DNA of 64,000 nt, from contig JAVKEJ010000058.1 in assembly GCA_040221475.1 (NCBI GenBank), positions 186,001-250,000 of the forward strand, given 5' to 3'. This stretch comes from WLXB01 sp040221475 (lineage in GTDB: Bacteria; Pseudomonadota; Alphaproteobacteria; Rhodospirillales; Rhodospirillaceae). Both the position numbers and the translations under genes were made by a program. The notes under the pieces are model-generated. The model saw only the letters and a program-made list of their open reading frames with translations. It ran no database searches and was not told the origin of the DNA. Positions 45,968 to 53,297 of the stretch are shown in pieces. How positions within the stretch are numbered: the first letter of the stretch is position 1; every line of letters starts with the position of its first letter.

Positions 45968-46948
45968 TCAGCTTGGAAGGACGCGGTCAGGGAGTCTATG
46001 GCCGTCAACGAAAGCCTTGATGTTGAAGATGACTTTTTCACCCATGGCAATGCGGCCTTCTATGGTTGCTGAGCCCATATGCGGGATAAGAGTGACGTTG
46101 TCCAAATCCAACAGTTTTGGGTTTACCGCTGGTTCGTGTTCAAACACGTCGAGGCCGGCCCCGGCCAATGCACCGTCTTCGAGCATTTTTACCAAGGCAT
46201 CTTCATCAACGATTTCCCCGCGCGCAACATTAACCAGGTAGGCATCTTCTTTTAGAAGTTTGAGACGGCGTTCTGACAGAAGGTGGAATGTTGCTGGGGT
46301 GTGCGGACAGTGTATGGAGATAACATCCATACGGGCCATCATCTGATCCAGACTTTCCCAATACGTTGCCTCTATGTCCTGTTCGATCTCAGGTCTAAGC
46401 CGATGCCGGTTGTGATAATGCACCGCCATGCCAAAACCGCGGGCCCGTTTTGCGACGGCCAGACCGATCCGGCCCATACCAATAATACCCAGCCGTTTTC
46501 CGGCCAACCTCCGGCCCAGCATATGGGTCGGGGTCCATCCGGTGAAGCGTCCCTCCTGAATCAGCCGTGAGCCTTCAACCAACCGCCGCGGTACGGCGAC
46601 AATCAGCGCCATGGCCATATCGGCTGTGTCTTCGGTCAGCACATCGGCTGTATTGGTGACGGAAATGCCCGCTGTTTGCGCCGCTGCGACATCAATATGG
46701 TCAGTGCCATTACCAAAATTCGCGATTAAACGCGTCTTTATGCCCTTCGTGCTTAGCAACTCTGAATCAATTTCATCGGTCAGAGTCGGAACCAGTACAT
46801 CGCAGGAGGACAAGGCATTGGCAAGCGCGTCGCGATCCAATGGCGTGTCATCGGCGTTCAGGCGCACATCAAACAGTTCCATCATGCGTGTTTCCACGAC
46901 CTCTGGAAGCTTGCGGGTCACGATTACTGTGGGTTTGCTAAGAGTCAT
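45968..46948 (-). CDS. D-2-hydroxyacid dehydrogenase (glyoxylate/hydroxypyruvate reductase type)
   Basis: 326 residues from the ATG at 46948 (MTLSKPTVIVTRKL), with CGGAG upstream; a start at 47050 would overlap the divergent SH3 gene. NAD-binding motif RLGIIGMGRIGLAVAKRARG, catalytic Arg in NVARGEIVDEDAL, Glu in the GLDVFEHEP segment and His in IPHMGSAT are all present. It reduces or oxidises small 2-hydroxyacids, most likely glyoxylate or hydroxypyruvate. It is 22 bp upstream of pabB. Confidence 0.92.
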   Translation of the reverse strand: MTLSKPTVIVTRKLPEVVETRMMELFDVRLNADDTPLDRDALANALSSCDVLVPTLTDEIDSELLSTKGIKTRLIANFGNGTDHIDVAAAQTAGISVTNTADVLTEDTADMAMALIVAVPRRLVEGSRLIQEGRFTGWTPTHMLGRRLAGKRLGIIGMGRIGLAVAKRARGFGMAVHYHNRHRLRPEIEQDIEATYWESLDQMMARMDVISIHCPHTPATFHLLSERRLKLLKEDAYLVNVARGEIVDEDALVKMLEDGALAGAGLDVFEHEPAVNPKLLDLDNVTLIPHMGSATIEGRIAMGEKVIFNIKAFVDGHRLPDRVLPS

Positions 46949-47056
46949 CCGCGTCTCCGGGCGATAGAAGCGTTTCCCTACCAGCCACTGCTCGCCTTGT
47001 CCAGAATGCCAGTCCCCCGTTGCCAAAGGCGACTTTTTTGGGCAAGACATGGCTGC

Positions 47057-47605
47057 ATGATCCTACATCGAAAACTTAAGCTCCAGATCGCCCGATTCAG
47101 CAGCGCTATTGCTGTGTTCACGCTTCTTCTGTGGGGTGGACTTGGGAGCGCACTCCAGACCGCTGACGCGCAACAAGGGCGCGTGTCATCGCTTCCAATT
47201 CCGCGCTTTGTGTCTTTAAGGACAGAGCCCATAAACATGCGGACGGGGCCAGGGGTGCGCTATCCTGTCACGTGGGTCTATCAACGCCGTAACTTGCCCG
47301 TAGAGGTCACGGATGAGTTTGATACCTGGCGCCGGGTCAGGGATCCGGATGGGGCAGAAGGCTGGGTCCATCAGAGCATGCTCTCGGGTCAGCGCACTGG
47401 CTACGTGACGGCTTTGGATTCCACGCTCTTTAAAGGATCAGCTCCCTCAAGTGCAGTGGTTGCAAAAATTTCACCGGGTGTTGTGATAGTTGTTGATCGT
47501 TGCCCGAAGCAGATCGACTTGTGTTTGGTCGATGCCAAGGGCACCAAAGGCTGGTTGTCCCGGGCCGCGTTCTGGGGCCTCTATGAAAACGAAACCATAG
47601 ACTAA
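47057..47605 (+). CDS. exported bacterial SH3-domain protein
   Basis: 182 residues from the ATG at 47057. A signal peptide (FSSAIAVFTLLLWGGLGSAL) is followed by two SH3_3/SH3b-like units: RTEPINMRTGPGVRYPVTWV with WRRVRDPDGAEGWVH, and a second, looser one ending GTKGWLSRAAFWGLY. Such periplasmic proteins are thought to bind peptidoglycan. It is divergent from the dehydrogenase gene and convergent with DUF3501. Confidence 0.87.
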   Translation: MILHRKLKLQIARFSSAIAVFTLLLWGGLGSALQTADAQQGRVSSLPIPRFVSLRTEPINMRTGPGVRYPVTWVYQRRNLPVEVTDEFDTWRRVRDPDGAEGWVHQSMLSGQRTGYVTALDSTLFKGSAPSSAVVAKISPGVVIVVDRCPKQIDLCLVDAKGTKGWLSRAAFWGLYENETID

Positions 47606-47607
47606 GG

Positions 47608-48234
47608 CTAAGCACTCACAGCGTCTAAGTCACGCGCAAGTTCTGCTTTGGTCTCGTCCTGCAGCACCGCCGTATGTTTATAGTTTTCATGCTCAATACC
47701 CAGCGTGATCTGCCCCTCTGTGGTCAAGAAGGCTTTGGCCTGATCGTCGCTAAAGGGGAATTTTATGAAATGGACGGCAGATGTTTTGCCATCTTCTGTG
47801 GTGCGCTCAACATCGTCTTCGGGCACACCTGCGACGCGTTCATCCGCGAACGACAGAACAATTTTATTTTCGATATGTCCTAAGGTCGCCAGGGTCCGCC
47901 GACGGCGGCCTTCATCTTCAATTTCAATCAGAAGCGTGGCCACCAAATTACGCCCGTGCGGAATGAGGGGGTTGTAAGCCTCAAGCTCGTCGTCGATCTG
48001 CGCGTCACCGCCTTTTTCGATATAGAGCATTTCCTGTACCTGGGCCCACATCGTCTCAAAACTTTCAAAATGAAACGTTGCAAAAGGACCCACGTGAATA
48101 CGGCGTTTCGCTTTTGTCGTAATCAGCTTGCGGCGATAGTCGCGGCGAATTTTGCCGTAGTCTTCAAGCGGCATCAGGTCGTCACGGGTGATGTTCTTTT
48201 TTGCTGGTGTGTTCGCTGGTGGTTTATCAAGCAT
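47608..48234 (-). CDS. DUF3501 protein
   Basis: 208 residues from the ATG at 48234, with AGAGG upstream; the open frame extends to 48369 into the Fe-S gene. ITRDDLMPLEDYGKIRRDYR, RIHVGPFATFHFESFETMWA and MLYIEKGGDAQIDDELEAYN are the family hallmarks. No reaction is known. It follows the Fe-S protein gene by 49 bp, and that gene follows rubrerythrin, a three-gene neighbourhood seen in other Proteobacteria. A role with the Fe-S protein is inferred. Confidence 0.88.
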   Translation of the reverse strand: MLDKPPANTPAKKNITRDDLMPLEDYGKIRRDYRRKLITTKAKRRIHVGPFATFHFESFETMWAQVQEMLYIEKGGDAQIDDELEAYNPLIPHGRNLVATLLIEIEDEGRRRRTLATLGHIENKIVLSFADERVAGVPEDDVERTTEDGKTSAVHFIKFPFSDDQAKAFLTTEGQITLGIEHENYKHTAVLQDETKAELARDLDAVSA

Positions 48235-48283
48235 GTGGGCCTCTTGTGTAACGTGGAGTCCCCCAACCCCAGTTTGGTTAAAA

Positions 48284-49636
48284 CTAGAATCCGTAGGCTT
48301 TCGCCAGAATTTGAATGGGGTGTGTCGCGTGTTCAATTTTAGGCGTGTCGTCACCGCTGGCTGCCGCATCCTGAACGGGTTCCATGCCCTGGACGATATG
48401 TTTTCCAGCCAACGGGCACTCCGAACACACGTAAGATGGTTTAGATGCCGACATTTTTTTCACGGTTTGTTTGGCAAACTTAGTTGCCACATCGAAGTTC
48501 TGTTTCTTGATGCCCCATGATCCGCCATGGCCCGAGCAGCGTTCGACAACGGTGACCAGCGCATCCGGAATGGCGCGGAGCATCTCGGCCCCTTTTGGCC
48601 CCATGTTCTGCGCGCGGGCATGACAGGCCAAGTGCAGAGCAATCTGTCCCCCAACAGGGCTTAGCCCTTCTGCGAGCCCCTCTTTGTTGGCGATCCGCAT
48701 CACGTATTCTGAAATGTCAAAGGTCGCGCGGGCGAGGCGTTTGACGTCTTCATTGTCGGGCAGAATAAGCGGCCATTCGAATTTCATCATCAAGGCGCAG
48801 GACGGCACCAGAGCAATGATGTCCTTTCCCGCGTCAACATATGGCTTCAAAGCCGCCGCTGTAGCTTTTGCTTTTTCAGCAACACGGGCAATGTCGCCTT
48901 GCTCTAGCTGTGGCATGCCGCAACACCCTGGGTACACAACCTCGGTCTGTACGCCATTGTGTGCCAGGACGTTCAGGGCGGCGGTGCCGATGTCAGGATT
49001 ATTGTAATTGACAAAGCAGGTCGCATACATCACGGCCTCGCGGCCATGCGCTGGCGCGTTAGTGTTGATCGGGGGTGGATGCGCTTTCGCTCGCGCCTGG
49101 AAGGTTTTGCCGTGATACTTTGGCAGTTCCGCATCTTTATGAACGTCTGCAACAGCTTCGAGAATAGGTCGTGTCAGGCTGTTGCCGCGTTTTGAGGCCC
49201 AGTTCGCTATGCCAGAAATACTGCCAGCCAGCTTGCCGTTGCGATCTGTCTCGGTGAGTTGTTTGTCGAAAAAGGGAATACCTCGGTTGGCTTTTTCAGC
49301 AGCGCGATAGCGCAACATCAGGTGGGGAAAATCAATGTTGAATTCGTGGGGCGGAACGTAAGGGCACTTGGTTAAAAAGCACATGTCGCACAGCGTGCAG
49401 GCATCGACGACAGATTTGAAACTGGCGCTGTCTACGCCCTCAACCTCATCCTCCTGTTCATCCACCAGGTCAAACAGGCGCGGGAAAGAGTCACACAAAT
49501 TAAAGCAGCGTCGGCAGCCATGACAGATATCGAACTGTCGGCGCATTTCTGCATCAAGCTTTTTGGCATCGAGAAAGTCTGGGTTTTGCCAATCAATTGG
49601 GTGACGCGTGGGCGCGTCAAGACTGCCTTCACGCAT
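48284..49636 (-). CDS. two-cluster Fe-S protein with CCG domains (GlpC/HdrD-like)
   Basis: 450 residues. Two 4Fe-4S motifs: CHGCRRCFNLC (Cys38, 41, 44, 48) and CTLCDMCFLTKCP (Cys80, 83, 86, 91). Two CCG-type domains follow: YPGCCGMPQLEQGD and a diverged CSGHGGSWG near the C-terminus. The layout resembles GlpC, GlcF and HdrD, which pass electrons between quinones, flavins or disulfides. No flavin partner gene is present; instead the neighbours are rubrerythrin (86 bp upstream) and DUF3501. It may be the electron source for the rubrerythrin, which lacks its own rubredoxin domain (inference). Confidence 0.88.
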   Translation of the reverse strand: MREGSLDAPTRHPIDWQNPDFLDAKKLDAEMRRQFDICHGCRRCFNLCDSFPRLFDLVDEQEDEVEGVDSASFKSVVDACTLCDMCFLTKCPYVPPHEFNIDFPHLMLRYRAAEKANRGIPFFDKQLTETDRNGKLAGSISGIANWASKRGNSLTRPILEAVADVHKDAELPKYHGKTFQARAKAHPPPINTNAPAHGREAVMYATCFVNYNNPDIGTAALNVLAHNGVQTEVVYPGCCGMPQLEQGDIARVAEKAKATAAALKPYVDAGKDIIALVPSCALMMKFEWPLILPDNEDVKRLARATFDISEYVMRIANKEGLAEGLSPVGGQIALHLACHARAQNMGPKGAEMLRAIPDALVTVVERCSGHGGSWGIKKQNFDVATKFAKQTVKKMSASKPSYVCSECPLAGKHIVQGMEPVQDAAASGDDTPKIEHATHPIQILAKAYGF

Positions 49637-49682
49637 GGCGGGTTCTCGCGTCTCTATTCTAAAACAGGCACCTAGGAAGTAT

Positions 49683-49710
49683 GTGACCGGCCAGATGTCC
49701 AGCCGGTCAC
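49683..49710 (-). terminator. 8-bp GC-rich hairpin between rubrerythrin and the Fe-S gene
   Basis: GTGACCGG and CCGGTCAC form a perfect stem with a 12-nt loop, 12 bp after the rubrerythrin stop. No T-run follows, so it may only weaken transcription into the Fe-S gene or stabilise the rubrerythrin message. Confidence 0.45.
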
Positions 49711-49722
49711 GACACGTTCAAT

Positions 49723-50145
49723 TTAGCTGTCGAGGCTATCCAGAGCTTTCTGGAAGCGACCGGCGTGAGACTTTTCAGCTTTTGCGAGGGTTTCAAACCA
49801 GTCAGCAATTTCGTCGAAGCCTTCTTCGCGGGCTGTCTTGGCCATGCCAGGGTACATGTCGGTGTACTCATGGGTTTCACCTGCAACGGCGGACTTCAAG
49901 TTAGACGCGGAATCACCAATTGGCTCACCCGTTGCCGGATCACCCACTTCTTCAAGGTACTCAAGGTGACCAAACGCATGACCGGTTTCGCCTTCGGCGG
50001 TTGAGCGGAACAGTGCGGACACTTCGTTCTGACCTTCAACGTCAGCTTTTTGTGCGAAGTAGAGATAACGACGGTTGGCTTGGCTTTCGCCGGCAAATGC
50101 GGCTTTCAAGCTTTCTTCTGTTTTACTGCCTTTGAGTGCTGCCAT
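49723..50145 (-). CDS. rubrerythrin without rubredoxin domain
   Basis: 140 residues from the ATG at 50145 with GGAGG upstream. Only the ferritin-like di-iron domain is present: AFAGESQANRRYLYFAQKAD, AEGETGHAFGHLEYL, AGETHEYTDMYPGMAKTARE and AKAEKSHAGRF supply the Glu and His iron ligands. The C-terminal rubredoxin domain (two CxxC) of classical rubrerythrin is missing, so electrons for peroxide reduction must come from another protein. An Irr-like dyad lies 112-125 bp upstream and the irr gene is next. Confidence 0.94.
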   Translation of the reverse strand: MAALKGSKTEESLKAAFAGESQANRRYLYFAQKADVEGQNEVSALFRSTAEGETGHAFGHLEYLEEVGDPATGEPIGDSASNLKSAVAGETHEYTDMYPGMAKTAREEGFDEIADWFETLAKAEKSHAGRFQKALDSLDS

Positions 50146-50256
50146 GAGTCCCTCCTGGAATTGTGTTTGAGATGGCGGTCTATGAGGATTGGACACCAAA
50201 CACATCCAACCTCTGTGACTCTTCTAAATCACGGGCGTAACCCAAGTCAACAAACC

Positions 50257-50270
50257 TAGAATTATTCTAA
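50257..50270 (-). promoter_or_regulatory. Irr-like iron control dyad upstream of rubrerythrin
   Basis: TAGAATTATTCTAA contains a perfect 6-bp dyad around one base (TAGAAT-T-ATTCTA). It matches sites at 8330 and 50770. Its place between the rubrerythrin promoter and the end of irr fits an operator for the rubrerythrin gene. Confidence 0.6.
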
Positions 50271-50310
50271 TGTTTCAGACCGCTCAGCTGGGTCTTTAAG
50301 TAATGATGGC

Positions 50311-50742
50311 TCAGCCGTTTATGCGCACGATAACGTCAACCCGAGACACGGACTTGCCTTCAGGTGCTTCTGGAATCTGCGCCAACTTCACGTGCCCAAC
50401 CTCGATATCTTGCAAACGACCAGATTTCTCGAAATAGAAATGGTGGTGATCGCTTGTATTGGTATCGAAATAGGACCGTGTTGAATCAATTGAGATTTCC
50501 CGCAACAACCCCTTTGCGGTGAACGTGTGCAGCGCATTGTAAACTGTGGCCAGGGATACATTTACTCCTTGCGCCACAGCATCCGTATACAGAGTTTCAG
50601 CCGTGATATGCCGGTCACCCTGCCGAAACAGGATTTCTGCCAATGCCATACGTTGCCGCGTGGGACGCAGACCAACCTTACGCAAGTGCAAGGCTAAGTC
50701 ATTGTCTGAAGGAACAGTCTCTTTTGGGGTCGATTTTGTCAT
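50311..50742 (-). CDS. irr: iron response regulator, Fur superfamily
   Basis: 143 residues from the ATG at 50742 (AGGTGA upstream; GTG and ATG at 50757 and 50754 are possible). LRKVGLRPTRQRMALAEILF, VSLATVYNALHTF and the triple-His motif SDHHHFYFEK (His99-101) identify Irr rather than Fur or PerR. In Alphaproteobacteria Irr senses haem status and represses or activates iron genes. It lacks the N-terminal haem regulatory motif of the Bradyrhizobium protein, as do many relatives. It sits directly upstream of rubrerythrin on the same strand and has an Irr-like dyad before its own start. Confidence 0.92.
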   Translation of the reverse strand: MTKSTPKETVPSDNDLALHLRKVGLRPTRQRMALAEILFRQGDRHITAETLYTDAVAQGVNVSLATVYNALHTFTAKGLLREISIDSTRSYFDTNTSDHHHFYFEKSGRLQDIEVGHVKLAQIPEAPEGKSVSRVDVIVRING

Positions 50743-50769
50743 GATGATGAACATCACCTAATTGTGAAT

Positions 50770-50783
50770 TGGAAGCATTCTAA
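50770..50783 (-). promoter_or_regulatory. Irr-like dyad upstream of irr
   Basis: TGGAAGCATTCTAA matches the form TRGAAnnATTCTAA shared with the sites at 8330 and 50257. It lies 28 bp before the proposed irr start, so autoregulation is plausible. The left half is the weakest of the three. Confidence 0.45.
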
Positions 50784-50854
50784 CAAATAGGACCTGAGAC
50801 ATGAAGTGCAAATATGAAGCTTGGTTATTCGCGGGTTTGGTGAGGGTGTAAGGC

Positions 50855-50916
50855 GACGGATCAGCACCACGCTTGAGGACGGGGGAGGGGAAGAGGGCGC
50901 GTGCCACTGATCCGTC
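50855..50916. ncRNA. long hairpin with purine-rich loop, possible small RNA or leader element
   Basis: GACGGATCAG (50855-50864) pairs perfectly with CTGATCCGTC (50907-50916); inside, CACGC pairs with GCGTG after a 3-nt bulge on each side. The 26-nt loop is almost pure purine on the plus strand (runs of 5, 4 and 3 G). Read on the minus strand the loop is CTTCCCCTCCCCC, like anti-Shine-Dalgarno loops of alphaproteobacterial small RNAs. No T-run follows on either strand. It lies in the 307-bp gap between irr and the next gene, where no protein is seen. Confidence 0.4.
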
Positions 50917-51049
50917 TAACTTACCTTACCTTCACATATAAGCGCTTAATTGTGTCGAATTTCGGGCCAGTGCCTAACATGATTGTCATAATCGTTGGTG
51001 TTGGAGAGTGACTTGCCACACCGGCGGAATCAGGTGTAATCCACCACCT

Positions 51050-51364
51050 ATGTACCGAACATCATATATTAAGCGCTTGTTGATAGGTTCCGTGGTCGCC
51101 GTTGGAGTCACGCTGGCGCTGACCGTCCTTGTGATGTGGATGAACGGCCTAATCGTTGAAGATAAGCCCAGCCAGATTGCTTACACGCCCTGTGTCTTTG
51201 GTGAAAAAGCGAGCGCAGCTCCAAAAAACCCATATGCAAAAGACCCGCTCGTTTTGGATTGTATTCCTCCTGAAGACGCCAAACCTCTGATTACGCAGTG
51301 GTTTGACAGTATTTTGTCGCGCCGCAGTCCGGAAGAGCGCCGCACGGGGCCGTCAGACGGGTGA
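51050..51364 (+). CDS. small single-span membrane protein, unknown
   Basis: 104 residues from the ATG at 51050; the frame is open from 51008. One hydrophobic helix (LLIGSVVAVGVTLALTVLVM) is followed by a soluble part with two Cys (YTPCVFGEK, VLDCIPPEDA). Family not recognised. Its last codons overlap the MFS gene start by 4 bp (GTGA), so the two are translationally coupled and may act together. Confidence 0.65.
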   Translation: MYRTSYIKRLLIGSVVAVGVTLALTVLVMWMNGLIVEDKPSQIAYTPCVFGEKASAAPKNPYAKDPLVLDCIPPEDAKPLITQWFDSILSRRSPEERRTGPSDG

Positions 51365-52596
51365 GTGGACCCTCTCACTTAACCACGGATAAAGTCAGTC
51401 CAGCCTCCGATTATTCTCGTGGGCTCCGCTCCGTCCTCGTTCTGACGTTCGCCCAGGCATTGTCAATGACCGGCGCTGGAATCGTTATGCTGGTGACAGC
51501 CCTGGCGGGCGATTATCTCGCGACGGACCCGCGTTTGGCGACCTTGCCCCTTGCGATTCAGTTTGTTGCAACCATGCTGGCCACCTTTCCAGCAGCGCTG
51601 TGGATGCGCCACGCGGGTCGTCGCCTCGGTTTCACTATCGGGCAATGCATTGGCATTGTTGGCGCCCTGTTAAGTTGTTTTGCACTGCTGCACGGCAGCT
51701 TTGGTTTGTTCATTTCTGGGGCTGCTTTGCTGGGCGCGCACAATGCATTCTGGGGCTACTATAGATTTGCAGCGGCGGAAGCCGCACATCCGGAGCGCCG
51801 CGCCCGCGCCATCTCTTGGGTTATGCTGGGGGGAATAGTATCCGCCTTGCTTGGTCCTGAGTTGGCGAAAGCAACGCGAGATTTATTCTCGCCAATTCTA
51901 TTTGCAGGATGCTACGCCGCCATCGCTGGTTTGTGCGTCTTTACGGCCTGTTTAATTCAGGGCGCATCTTTGCCGCCGGCACGTCCGCGCGTCTCAAAGT
52001 CTGATGATCAAGCGCGCCCCTTAAGTGAGATTGTCAGGCAGCCCACTTTTATCGTCGCGGCTGTTGCGGCAATGGTCGGCTATGGCGTTATGATTTTGGT
52101 CATGAGTGCAACACCGCTGTCCATGGTGGATTGCGGATTTGCCTTTGACGATGCCGCCTTTGTGATTCAATGGCACGCGTTGGCCATGTTTGTGCCGAGC
52201 TTTTTTACTGGCTCGTTGATTAAACAGTTTGGGCCTTTGAAGATCATACTGACAGGTGTGTTTTTAAATATCGCGTGTATGGCGTTTAATTTGTCTGGCA
52301 TTGAATTTATCAATTTCTGGCTCGGGCTTGTCGCATTGGGGTTGGGCTGGAACTTTATGTTCATTGGCGGCACGGCGCTATTGACCGAAACATACCGAGA
52401 AGCAGAACAGGAGAAAACACAGGCGGCAAATGACTTCCTGGTGTTTGCAGCCATATCCGTTGCAACCTTTTCCTCAGGCGCATTGCAAAACGGTTTTGGG
52501 TGGGCTGCTGTCAACGGCGTGATGGTCTTGCCGTTGTCTGCTGCGCTGTTTGCCATTATTTGGCTGAGCTCTAAACAACGGCGTGGCTTAGCTTAG
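51361..52596 (+). CDS. MFS transporter
   Basis: 411 residues with a GTG start. About twelve hydrophobic segments; the loop WMRHAGRRLGFTIGQCIG after helix 2 is the MFS motif A equivalent, and LIKQFGPLKIILTGVFLNIA is its second-half copy. Similar proteins are annotated as YcaD/YfkF-like or permeases of unknown substrate. Coupled to the small membrane protein upstream; convergent with the cold-shock gene. Confidence 0.88.
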   Translation: MSGPSHLTTDKVSPASDYSRGLRSVLVLTFAQALSMTGAGIVMLVTALAGDYLATDPRLATLPLAIQFVATMLATFPAALWMRHAGRRLGFTIGQCIGIVGALLSCFALLHGSFGLFISGAALLGAHNAFWGYYRFAAAEAAHPERRARAISWVMLGGIVSALLGPELAKATRDLFSPILFAGCYAAIAGLCVFTACLIQGASLPPARPRVSKSDDQARPLSEIVRQPTFIVAAVAAMVGYGVMILVMSATPLSMVDCGFAFDDAAFVIQWHALAMFVPSFFTGSLIKQFGPLKIILTGVFLNIACMAFNLSGIEFINFWLGLVALGLGWNFMFIGGTALLTETYREAEQEKTQAANDFLVFAAISVATFSSGALQNGFGWAAVNGVMVLPLSAALFAIIWLSSKQRRGLA

Positions 52597-52602
52597 CTCA
52601 GC

Positions 52603-53100
52603 TTAATCTGGTTCAATAATGACTTCGACCTGAGTCGCCATTGGCCCCTTGCTGCCATCTTGGACATGCATACGCACATGCTGGCCAGATTCTAAACGAT
52701 CTAAGTTCGAGCGTTGCAGGGCGCCAATGCCGATGAAAATATCGTGTCCCCCACCCATAGGCACACCAAAGCCATAGCCTTTGTCGGCAGCAAAGAATTT
52801 GATTTCACCAACGATTACGGTTTCATCACCTTCCGGAACGTCATCGACAACAGTTGAGTTGTCGACCGTTTCTATTTCAGTAACTTGAGGTCCCTTGGGA
52901 CCGCCACCCAAAGCGCAGACGATCGTTGCGCCTTGGCGCAAGGTTCTTAAACCCGCCTTGTGCACAACAGAGACGTGAAGAAATGCATCCGGGCTTCCGT
53001 CTGTCGGGGCAACAAAACCAAAACCCTTTGCAGGGTTAAACCATTTAACTTTTGCCGTAACACCCGACTTTTCGGTCCCGGCCTGGGAAGACGATTCCAT
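52603..53100 (-). CDS. double cold-shock-domain protein
   Basis: 165 residues with two CSD units: AKVKWFNPAKGFGFVAPTDG (RNP1 KGFGFV, then DAFLHVSVV) and GEIKFFAADKGYGFGVPMGG (KGYGFG, then HDIFIGIGAL). The tandem form is common in Alphaproteobacteria and binds single-stranded nucleic acids. The second copy has Ile/Gly in place of the usual His of the RNP2 motif, so it may bind RNA less well. The start at 53100 is preferred over 53106. Confidence 0.92.
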   Translation of the reverse strand: MESSSQAGTEKSGVTAKVKWFNPAKGFGFVAPTDGSPDAFLHVSVVHKAGLRTLRQGATIVCALGGGPKGPQVTEIETVDNSTVVDDVPEGDETVIVGEIKFFAADKGYGFGVPMGGGHDIFIGIGALQRSNLDRLESGQHVRMHVQDGSKGPMATQVEVIIEPD

Positions 53101-53269
53101 AAACACCCATAACTTTATCGAACCCGGGCCGCGTTCAAATTCTATCCCAAATTATGGTGACCGCCAATTCGGGCCAGGCAAAGGGATTGTTTACAGACAC
53201 TTATAGGGTTTGAGGTCTTTCAATTGTGCACTGCAATAGCTGCCAAAGCTTGGCGACTCCAAATCTGAT

Positions 53270-53290
53270 CAAAAAACTTTGGGTTTTTTG
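53270..53290. terminator. A/T-rich bidirectional hairpin after glpK
   Basis: CAAAAAAC and GTTTTTTG form a perfect 8-bp stem with a 5-nt loop just past the glpK stop. It is A/T-rich rather than G/C-rich, so weak as a terminator, but the six-T arm could act in either direction. Confidence 0.35.
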
Positions 53291-53297
53291 TCGCGCG

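Noticed and set aside
50769..50783. Likeness of TTGGAAGCATT before irr to the TTTGGAAGC repeats of the island
   Set aside because: The rest of the site (TTCTAA) follows the Irr-like dyad, not the 11-bp-spaced island pair, and no integrase core lies near; chance overlap is likelier.
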